Position numbers and translations under genes: made by a program. A DNA stretch of 64,000 nt, from the NCBI RefSeq assembly GCF_026914265.1, contig NC_069129.1, positions 18,833,945 to 18,897,944 of the forward strand, read 5' to 3'. How positions within the stretch are numbered: the first letter of the stretch is position 1; every line of letters begins with the position of its first letter. The notes under the pieces were generated by a model. It did not search any database, was not told where the DNA came from, and saw nothing but the letters and a program-made list of their open reading frames with translations. Of this stretch, positions 24,783 through 36,100 are shown one piece after another. This DNA is from Mya arenaria. Taxonomy: Eukaryota > Mollusca > Bivalvia > Myida > Myidae.

Positions 24783-25142
24783 CTTTCCGAGCCCATTCGG
24801 AAGTCCTCGGCCATTTTTTTTCAAAAACAACCTCGGATGTATTTGGACGGTTTACATATTCAGAAAGTGGTACGTTTAAGTCCGCTACAAGTAGATCGCG
24901 TAGTAATTTTATTTAGCAGTTAAACTTTGTGACTTAACTCTTTGGATTCTTCATTATGTTTGCAATAATACAATTCAATGACAATCAATTTAAACTTAGA
25001 TCAATAAATACAACTCTAAAACACTACATTTAATTAATGATATAATTCAAAGTTTTACGAACTACTTCAACAGATGTACCGGCATACATCCGAGGTTGTT
25101 TTCGATAAAATGGCCGAGGAGCTCCGAATGTTCCGAGCCTTG
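24783..25142. mobile_element. MITE with about 65-bp terminal inverted repeats
   Basis: The left arm 24783-24850 contains CCGAG, CCTCGGCCATTTT and ACAACCTCGGATGTAT. The right arm 25079-25142 is its inverse: ATACATCCGAGGTTGTTTTC, AAAATGGCCGAGG and GTTCCGAG. The interior is AT-rich and non-coding. Related words (CTCGGCCATGGCCGAAG, TGTTCCGAGCG) recur at 30960-31065 in CYB5 intron 1. Confidence 0.65.
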
Positions 25143-25654
25143 CGGAAATGAACGAGTACTTCCGATTGTTTTTTTTTCAGTTTTCGTGTAGGTTACAGTC
25201 CATTTTAGTGTTTCCTGCTTCTAAGTATAGCAAACTGTATTTTTAAAAGAACTGATGGGTACACTTTGCAGCCGGAGGATACCTACGTTGCCATCGTATC
25301 CACAGGGTTTGTACACATCGGTTGGATTGAAATATGATGTTTGGCTGGACCGGAAAAACTACTGACAATAACAATTGGGTGTTGTTATTGTGTCAGTATA
25401 TTATCTATTTTATTTTAAATGAGACACATTACTTTGATCTTAATTACCGACTGTTTTCAGTCTAGGTCATAAACACCAAAAGCCTGAATACTTTATTCAA
25501 GCATTGTGCCTGATTAATGTTTATGAAAAATGAATTTAAGTACATGTACGGTGATTCTTTTCATAGAAAACGTTCAATTGTATAAATTCAATTGCTGTTA
25601 TATTTATGATTATTTCTATGTTTAAATATATACAACTTTTACTTGTTTAAGCTC

Positions 25655-27180
25655 TATTGGCCAACGACAAGAAGAGCATATGCCATGGTTCCGTGTACGT
25701 CGGCTGTGCGTCCCGTCGTGTGTTCGTGCACCCGTAAACACTTGCTTGTGAACGCCGTGCAGTCTTCAGTTTTTGGTTGTATTTCAATGAAACTCATTTA
25801 GTAGTTAGATATCTATGAGAGCTCGGTTCCTTCCGAAAACCAGCCAGATCCGCCAATGTATGACAGGACTATATTATCTTTGAAATTATAAAAAAATGTT
25901 GTTGTTTTGTCAGCCAAGACTAGAATTACGGTAAAGAGAGACAACCTTATTTTAGAGTGTGCAGTTGTTTTTGCTCTACTCTCCCTTGTCTTTGTGAACA
26001 TTACAGTTTAAGTGGTTGGTTGATACCAGAAGAGCTTATGATATGGAGCAGTGTCCGGCGTTCTTGCGTCCGTAGAAGACAATTGTTTGTGAACATTTGT
26101 TCAAATTATGCCCATTGGTTCATTACTGACCATGCCCTATGGTTAACAAATTTCCTATATGTATATAGGAAAATCTTCTTGTCAAAAACCGCAACAAATA
26201 CCCTTGATATTTTGTTTGTTACATAGTATCAGATAGTTTGGGTCAAAACTAGCCCTGCCTCAGGGATCACAAGTTTTCTGCAGACTTTCAAATTCTGCTT
26301 GTTTTAAACCAAGGCCCAGACCTTTGACATGTGTTATGTAGCATCACAGGGTGGCCCTCTGCCAAGTGTTTCTGATGCCCCTGTGATCAAAGCTGGCCCC
26401 AAACCTTTAAACTACTTTCTTGTTTTTGAAACTACTTCAATTTGGACCATGTGAACATTTTTTTAACTGAAATATCAGTGTTGTGCTAGGATGACTTTGA
26501 CTGTGACCTTTAGACCTACATCCTTATTTTCAAGCTACAGCAATGGAAGTTGGACCTTGTGTACAATTTTGAAAACAAATATCAGTGTTGTCCTCGGATG
26601 ACCTTGACTCTGTCCTTTAAACCTACATAATTATTTTTGAAGCCACAACAATGAACTTTGGAACATAGTGTAGTTTTAAAAAATAACAAGGTTTTCCACG
26701 GATTACCTTGACTGTAACCTTTGACCTACTTTCTTATTTTTTAAGCTACAGCAATGAACTTTGGACCATGTGTACAGTTTTGAAAACAAATATCAATGTT
26801 GTGCTTAGATGAACTTGATTGTGACTTTTTTTTATCTACTTTCTTTTTTTCAAGCTACTGCATTTGGCCCTTGTGTATAGTTTTGCAAACAAATATCAAT
26901 ATTGACATTTACAGGTGACATTTTGACCTTATTTCTTCTTTTTTTGAATCTAGTACAATGAAATTTGAACCATGTGTACAGTTTCGAGAACAAATATCAA
27001 CCTTAGATATTAGTGTGTGTAGCATTTCCTAATGGTCCTCTACCAAGAGTGTTCAAGTTATGCAACTGGGTTCAAAACTGGCCCCGCCCTAAAAAAAACC
27101 TGTGTTACATCAAGATATAAAGGACGTGTAACATTTTCTAGTTGTAAACAAGGTGTAAGACTTTTACTCAGGTGAGTGAT
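25655..27180. repeat. Dispersed repeats and an about 107-bp diverged tandem array
   Basis: Fragments at 25655-25800 and 26010-26280 share AGAGCATATG/AGAGCTTATGATATG and TTGT(T/G)TGTGAAC words. From 26400 to 27010 about five units carry (A/G)AGCTACAGCAATGAACTTT, GGACCATGTGTACAGTTTTG and AAAACAAATATCA, with unit landmarks near 26535, 26645, 26755, 26861 and 26950. GTAGCATCACAGGGTGGCC and a matching phrase near 27018 bracket the array. No coding content. Confidence 0.65.
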
Positions 27181-27649
27181 TTAGGGACATAATGTCTTTT
27201 TATTGTATCTCAATCAAACGTATAGAGCAGTATATTGCCTGTTACTGGTATATGTACATGTTTTGGATATGAACTACTAGTACTACATTTTCTGTCGGCA
27301 CCAATACTATGCAAACGCTGTCCTATATCGTTATTCCGATTTTCTTTACCTGGGTCCTGACGACTTCGGATTAACGGTGTTTAAACGTATGCATTTCTGT
27401 CACGATACTTGTGCATCTGGAGTGCGTCTATATATATATGTATATAGATTATCTTAAAACTATCTTTGAATACTAAGTACACATATACATTTTTTTTGCT
27501 ATTTTTGGCTTTGCCTTTCCCTAATCATAGAAGTACTTGGGTTTTACCTATTACTTTATTATTATTTGTTTTATATTATTAATAATTAAGTTTCCTCAAG
27601 TTAATGCATACTTTGATAAGATTTACCATTTACGTTTTTACTTTATTCG

Positions 27650-27945
27650 GGATTGTTGGGATAAGAGTGAGGTTGTGCACACAAGCTTAAGTCTAAACAC
27701 CCCGGTAAATTTACATTTTACCGACCGTTCCTAGGCGGTACCTAACAATTCTTGATAAACACCCCTTGTTTTTATATAGTATATTGTGTGTTGTTTTTGG
27801 AGTTTTATGCTGTTGTTTCATGTTTCTGGTTGGTAATTGTTTGTTTTTATGTTCAATGCCTTTGGTGTTTACCCTGTGCCATTAAACGGGGTTTATGTTT
27901 AAACTTTCGACTTCTGTGTTTGTTTCTGTAGTTTTTTTTCATATA
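27650..27945 (+). repeat. Probable dispersed repeat
   Basis: A T/G-rich block containing ACCCTGTGCCATTAAACGGG and TGTTTCATGTTTCTGGTTGG that I recall from bivalve interspersed repeats. I cannot see its ends and assign no class. Confidence 0.35.
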
Positions 27946-30139
27946 AATATTCAATGCAGTATCATATTTCATGTTTAAGCAATAATATACTACATTATAT
28001 CACAATTCTGTTGTCGATAACTATTAACGAAAATTAATATCACCCTATATAACAATTTTATACTTGTATACAAAATAGTAAGCAAGTTCAGAAAAAAACA
28101 ACGTTAAAGACAATATGTCAAGAAAATCAAACAAAAAAAATAACGACCATGAAGAAAAAACAACATCAAATGAAAGCTTTAGGGACAAGCCCAGTAGGCC
28201 AAGATTACACTAAAGTGTTAGATATACATGTATATCTAATCCTACCTTATGATTCTTTATTGCATCTAACGTAAGAAGGGACACAACTTGGGGCTAAGGG
28301 GTTTGTTGCAGACAGTAATGCTTCCCATACATGTCTATCTAGCCTCGTTTCGTGGTTAAGGCTAATCAGACCCACATATTCTTATGCATGCCTTTTTAAG
28401 TGACACTGTTATTTAAAGAGAAGGTTCGAACCATCGTAAGATTTTCAAGCAACGACGTTCAGTGTACAAGTAAGGAGTTTTAAACTTTATTTTTTTTCTA
28501 GTTCTATAATTGATTTGAATGCTTTGGAACAACATTGAGTGTGCACAAACAGTAGAAGTCTGTATGGAAACCCTTCACCATAGGAACTACATTTCGCCAT
28601 ATCTCTTCCGCTGGGCATACATGTATGCAGAAAGGTCATGCAGTGAAATAAAACAGATGCAGATTGGAGGCACATTAAAAAATAACTTTCGACGAAGAAG
28701 CCGAACGACCCCCAACTTAATGAAAAACATATCCTAAATATAAGCTCTGTATAAAGATCGGATGAACTCCATCTGGACGAAACAAACAACAACAACAATT
28801 AACAATCCACCGATATCTTTTATTTTGATGAATATATTAAAGGGTTCTTACACAGCGTAGTTTATGCTGAATAGACTCACAAAGAAAGAAGAACACAAAT
28901 CAAATATGTAAAGTTGGGCGAATCCTCTTATATCTTTATACTCATATTCCAAAATATTTTACAATCAGAGATAGTTTCATCGAAACCGCAGAACCCGCGG
29001 ATGTGGCAAACTTTTGATAAAAAAAGTTATTGTGCAAATTTCATAATCTTTAGTGTATTTGTTTGTTACTATTTCCTACAATCAAACATCCAACTTTTTA
29101 AAATAATTTAATGTTTGTATCAATGTAGGGAAATATTTTCATACCAAAAACGTGTGTATAAAAATTGTTAACTTATATTTTGTCCAAGAGGATGACAGCA
29201 TTTTTGAAACTCAGCGTACATTTTTTAGATAGTTACTTAGCAGTCAGTCGTTATTGTTCTAACCTTGTACCAATAGCAAAAAACTAAATCCAGTTCTAAC
29301 AAGGTATATGGTTCATGTGTTCTCCAGTTGACTGTACCAAATAGTCGGATACGCCTAATGACTGCGCAGTTCTTCGTTGCGTACCGTGGGTGATTTGTCT
29401 AGGAAAATCTCGTTATCATGAACAACTGATGACGCAGTTTCATTGGTTCCGCAAGGACCCGGTGTGGAAATTTGTACATTATCGACACTAGCTCATACTT
29501 ATTTTTTTCCGTAGTAAAAGTATTCTGGTGAAAGCTCGAATTAAAGACGGGCCGCCAGATCACGACACATTTAAAAACGGCAACTTAGACCCTCTGTAAA
29601 GACACTTGACACAACAGGCTTATTGAGGATTATCTAATTGTTACATGCGATTTCTTGGGAACAAAAAGTTGTCTCCCTTGAGTCATACATATTCCTTGAA
29701 ACTAGATTTTGTCAGTCAATTTGCACACTTCATGTAAGCAGATTATCGGATGTAAGTACCTATGACTGTGCCAGTACTTAGTCAAAGACTGGGCCGATAA
29801 CAATTGTTAAAACGCCTTAATCACCAATCACCACACTTGATCATACTCAAACATAAAATTCGTAACAGATTCATATAAAAAATATATACTGGTATAGTAG
29901 TACAATTAATGAGTCAGTCAAATCTGAAAATATCTTGCAAAAAATAAAGGAAAATAAAAAAACAAAATAAGACCTGTAGGCTACGAAATGTCTTTACGGA
30001 GGCTACAGTATTACAAAGAGTCTATCCCCCAAACGGGGCGTCAGGGGAGGTCACTGTGTTAAGGTTTGTATGATAAATTTTAGATAAAGTGTTGCGAGCA
30101 TCTTTTTGAAAGCGGAAGTGAGCAGGTTGTGAAACAAAA
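27946..30139. other. Upstream region of CYB5; no other gene seen
   Basis: AT-rich. It contains a perfect 22-bp palindrome (28218-28239). A moderately GC-rich piece at 28520-28740 is open on both strands, but I recognise no protein and see no splice-flanked exon. Part of 29480-30139 is presumably CYB5 promoter; no TATA box with clear spacing was found. Confidence 0.35.
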
Positions 30140-33100
30140 ATGACAGAGCTAAAATCTTTCAGCTTGAAAGAAGTGAAGGAGCATAATGACTCTAAATCGA
30201 CCTATCTGGTTATCTATGATCAGGTTTATGATGTGACCAAGTTTTTAGAAGAGGTAAGTCTTGGTTGTCAAGCCTTTGAACAAATGACATTCTCGTGCAA
30301 TGCGAATGTGGTGGGTGGGGAAGTGATATCACATCACACATGTTGTTCTAAAAGTTTTTATTTGGATTTGAACTGTGTCTTTTATTTAACTATTATAATT
30401 GAAGTTGGTTTTCTGCTTTAAAGTTAAAGTAAATTCACCGTTTTATTACCTAATTAATTGGATAATATTTGATGTGCTAGATCAGCCTGTGCTAGATTAT
30501 AACCTCAAATTTCATCATGGCCTTGAAAAGATGCACTGACGTGACATGTCATGCGTTGACCAATATGAGGCTAAAATGTAGAACTTATATTTTCACAGTC
30601 CCACATGATATACTCTAATGTGTACAACTTGATACTTGATCAATCTTAATGAATAAAAAAACACTGAATGGTCATGATATAGTCTAAAATAATAGACGTG
30701 TTATACATGATTCTTCCAATCCCTAAAGTCTAAACGGGAATGTGCAAAAAACAGGGGGTGTTTTAAAAATATTGAAATTGTTTTAAGTGAAGTATTTTAT
30801 GGTTGAAATTGATCATAAAGAGTTATATTCATATTTTACCATGTACGTGAAATGTTATTTTGCACTAAACAAGCATTTAATGCATTAAAACAAGTTGTTT
30901 ACCTTTCCAATAAAACGAAAGTTGACTGACACAGACAACAATTATGCGAAGGGGAACAACTCGATACAATCGTAATAACTCGGCCTCCTCCGATAAAGCT
31001 TCGAGATAGACCTCTTTATACGATTGTAACAACTCGGCCATGGCCGAAGTGTTCCGAGCGCTTTTAAAACTGTGCCCAAAAGCCTTGCAGGTGCCCTTCA
31101 TGTATATATCGTTATGTTTTGACAGAATGAAATGAAGAAAAGCCGTCAAACTCATAAATATAAGTTGGTATATCTATTTTTTTGTGTACGGAACTAACAT
31201 AAAATAACATTATCTGGTAATATTTCTTGTTTTTATGATATTTTATAGACGCTATATGCTTTAACCCGGAATCCTGATCGGAACAACTACCCACTTTTGA
31301 TACTAAACAATTTGTACGTGAAGGATTTGCCATATCAAAAATCTAAAAAAAATCTGTCAACGTACAATTATTTGGACTAGGTGATGATAATAAGTGATAA
31401 AGGGGTATATCCCGGAACAACGTAATGTATTTTATTTTTAAAAAAAAGTAATTAAATATTTACATATTTGCCATACAGTCACTTTTTAGTTACTTATCAC
31501 CACAAGAGAGGCAAAGGAATGCATCATCCCTTCTAATGGCTTTCACATGGGTACAAAATGATAAATTCACCCATCATGAACCCTGTTATCACTGGTCCAA
31601 CTCTGAATGAGCCTCATATGGCCTGCCTAGGCTGCAATATATATAATTTTATGGTAACTGAGCGCCCAAATGCAATTCAATATAGTTACCTGTAGATAAA
31701 TTTCATTAATTTTAGAATAAGCAACATACCATATTTTGATGCGCTTTTCATGTTGTGCACTATACTAAGAAAACAATAGGGCATAGGTTTTAGGCTTTGG
31801 TAGATATGTAAGATCTGGCAAACAAAAACAACACGATTTTAAAGAAGTATTTTACATGTGAAATCATTTTAAACAAAGGGTCTAATTTGGCATTAATTAA
31901 AAATGACAAATTGGTGTTGTTTCAAGTATAACTTAATTTTTTTTAACACTACCATTCCCATGCTTTTTCAAATGAAGTTTTCTGACAGTTCTACTGTTAT
32001 GGTTAACAATTGGAGCTTATTTTTACCGGAAGTGACTCAAAATAGAAGTGTTTTACCCATTTTCAGGAGGCGGTCGAAAATAGGTTGTGGTCGAAAATAG
32101 GTTGTTCCGGGATACCATAGTATTTTGTATTTTGACTCATGTTTATATTGGCTTACTATTATTATTTTATTTATTTATTCCAGCATCCTGGTGGTGAAGA
32201 GGTTTTATTGGAACAAGCAGGTAAATATGGCCAGACTTGTTAGATGAACTTCTAAGGAACACTTTTTTCAGATAACCTATGTCATAAGATTGGTGCACAT
32301 GTATGTTGAGGCAACAACAATGCATGTTCATGTTTTAACTGTAAGTTTGACATGGGGCATAGAGGGATTTTAAAATAACTTGGCACAAATATTCTCCATG
32401 ATACTTGGTCATGCATTGGGGAATTCAAAATAACTTGGCGCACATTTTCACCATGACAAGATTGTGTGACAAGCAACGCTCATGTCTGATTTTGGGTCTT
32501 TGGTCAAATAGCAGGCAAGGGATTAAGTTTGCCCCCATGTGCTCATGTTTTAACACAGGGAAACATATAAACCTTTTAGAGTCTTCCATCTGTATTCTTA
32601 TCCATCTCTTAATTAATTTTCCCAAATCCGGTATGGTCCTTCAATCTGAGCCGTATGGACTGCCAATCTGGGCCGTATGGTTTGCCAATCTGGGCCATAT
32701 GGTATGCTTATGTGAGCCATAATTGAGGTCTGCCAATCATGGGCCATATGGTCTGCTTATGTGAGCCATAATTGAGGTCTGCCAATCTGGGCCATATGGT
32801 CTGCTTATGTGAGCCATAATTGAGGTCTGCCAATCATGGGCCATATGGTCTGGTAATCTCAGCCATTTTGTGGATGGGATGTATTGGCCATATACCACAA
32901 ACAATATATACAATTATACAGAAATGAGAGGGTTTTGTTTTCATTGATGAAATGCTTTTAATAGCAACTTGTGTCCATTGTAAGTTATAAGAAAATTATT
33001 CTATACGTTTTATTGGCTCGACTATTCAAAGAAGAAGGAGAGCTATACTACTCACCCAAGCGTCAGCGTCACACCTTGGTTAAGGTTTTGCAAGTAAGCA

Positions 33101-36100
33101 CCTTTAAGTCATTATCTCAGTAAATACATCATGTATTGCATTGAAACTTTAGATATGTATTCGCAACTATCTTACCTGCTAAATTAATTAGTTAGATAAC
33201 ACTTATTTGAATTTAATGCAAATAATGGGCCTTTATTATTTGACTTAGAAATTCTGGTTAAGGTTTTGCATGTAAGCACACATAGGTTAATATCTCAGCA
33301 ACTACTTGATGTATTGCATTAAGACTTTATAAAATGGTACTCAACCATCCAACCTTTCTAATTAACCAAGTAAGATAACTATAGTTTGCATTTAATGCAA
33401 ATAATGACCCTTTATTATAAGGTTTTGCATGTAAGCACACATAGGTAAATATCTCAGCAACTACTTGATGTATTGCATTAAGACTTTACACATTGGTACT
33501 CAACCATCCAACTTATTTAACTTACCAAGTTAGATAACTCTAGTTTGCATTTAATGCAAAGGGTAAGGTTTTGCATGTAACCACATTTAAGTCAATATCT
33601 CAGCAAATACATCATGTATTGCATTGAAACTTTAGATATGTATTCCCAACTATCTAACCTACTAAATTAATGAAGTTAGATTACACTTTTTTTGAATATA
33701 ATGCAAATTATGGGCCTTTATTATTTGACTTAGAAATTCTGGTTAAGGTTTTGCGTGTAAGCACACATAGGTTAATATCTCAGCAACTACTTGATGTTTT
33801 GCATTGAGACTTTATACAATGGTATTCAACCATCCAATCTACTTAAATAACCCAGTAAGATAACTAAATTCAAATTATGGCCCCTTTTTATTCAACATAG
33901 AAATTCGAATACATCATGTATTGCATTGAAACTTTATACACAGGCTCCCAGCCATTCAACCTTTTTTATTAATCTTTTATATTATATCATTTTTGCCCCT
34001 TTATTATGCGACTTAAAAATTCTGGTTAAGGATTTGCATGTTAGCACACATAGGTTAATGTCTCAGCAACAACTTCATGTATTGCATTGAGACTTTATAC
34101 AATGGTACTCAACCACCCAACCTACTTGAAAAACCAAGTTAGATAACTGCATTTTGCAAATAATGGCCCTTTATTATCGGACATAGAAATTCTCGTTAAA
34201 ATTTTGCATGTAACCACATTCATATTAATATCTCAGCAAATACATCATGTATTGCATTGAAATCTAATCTAATTTTACAATGATCCATGTTTCGCCAAAA
34301 CTTTTCAATCCTTACACTGAAAAGCAGCTTAATAGTTGAGCGCAATGTCTCTGTGACAGCTCTTGTTAATTTTATTAATGATAATCAATGATGAGATCGT
34401 GGGTTATAATTATAAAACACATTTTGGGTTTTGTTTGTTCAAGTTTATGTATTTATAATAACTGTTATTTAAACACCAAATATTTTGCAATGATTATTAT
34501 TAATATATATATTGAAAAAAAAATCATATTCATTTCTTTGTAGATAGATTATGGTTTAAATAATATTCTGTGAAGAACAGGTCTGATGGCTAGGTGATAA
34601 ATGAAAATAATATGTCAATGGCAAACAGACATGCATTTGCGTCCACTCAGTCTTGTTTTAAAAGCACTTCATTGTATGAGACTTTTTTCAAATACATTAA
34701 TTTGTATTTAGGAGGAGATGCCACAGATGCATTTGAAGATGTCGGCCATTCCACCGATGCACGCGAGCTGATGAAAGACTACTTAGTTGGAGATATTGTT
34801 GAGGTACAGTATTAGTATTACTGTATCACACATTTAGGAGTATTTTGTCGGGACTTTAACCTTGTTTAACATGACTGAAAACTGGTTGAATTGAAATATT
34901 TCTCTTTAAACAGCACACCTGCCGGTAGTTTGGTTCCAGTGCATCTGCTGACCATCTTTTATACAACCAAATATTAAATTATACTATGTTAGGTCAGTGG
35001 TCGAAATTAGCACAATAACATACATGCCATATTTTCTGGAGACCATTCAGGGGGATTTGTTCAAAAGGCTGAAAATTCGGGGGGATTTTGGTTGTATTCA
35101 GGGGGATTTTTTAGCAAGTCTAAGTTGGCGAAATTTTAAAGTATTTTTAGACGCAAGTACAAAAAAATGTATTCACCCATAGTTTGCTTTGAAAACCTCT
35201 TAACTTTTTCATTATAAAGAATTATTTTATGTCATTATGTTTTGATCATATTCTTATGATACACTGAAATTTTTTTTTTTTTTTTTTTTTTTTATAAATT
35301 CCGGGGGATTTTTATCTCCCGCCGGGAGACCGGGGAATGGATCGAAATTCTGGGGGATTTTTCCCCCGCCGGGGGATATGGCATGTATGCAATAAACAAG
35401 CCCTGCACTGGAAAAATGCTTTCCAGGCTTGCTCAAATTCTGGGTTTTATACAGCAGGGCTTGTTCAAAAATGTAATGCCAAGCAGTAGTATATATGAAT
35501 TCGGGCTTGTCCATCAAAAAGACTAATTTTGATGACTGTTGGGTTACACAATACTATATAAATAAACTTAATTTGTCATGCATGACTCCTGGGACAAGTA
35601 CAGTTGTTGGTGACATTGTTTAGGTACTTTTTTCCTCTTGATTCATTTTCATGGTAACCTCTTTTTAGAAAACAAAACAAAGCTTCTCTATGATCCACAT
35701 TAAATTCATATTACGTGGAAAATGTCATAACATCTTCATAACAAAAAACCTTGTATGAAATAATATTACTTGGAAATGTCATACATAAACTTCATCGTAA
35801 CAATGAACCTCGTATGAAATAATATTACTTGGAAATGTCATACATAAACTTCATCATAACAATGAACCTCGTATGAAATAATATTACTTGGAAATGTCAT
35901 ACATAATCCTAATCGTAACAATGAACCTCGTATGAAATAATATTACTTGGAAATGTCATACATAAACTTTATCGTAACAATGAACCTCGTATGAAATAAT
36001 ATTACTTGGAAATGTCATACATAAACTTCATCGTAACAACCTCGTATGAAATAAAATTACTTGGAAATGTCATACATAAACTTCATCGTAACAATGAACC

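Noticed and set aside
28487-28798. Small genes on either strand (about 72 and 103 codons)
   Set aside because: Both strands are open over the same bases, there is no recognisable domain, and no splice or start context favours either.
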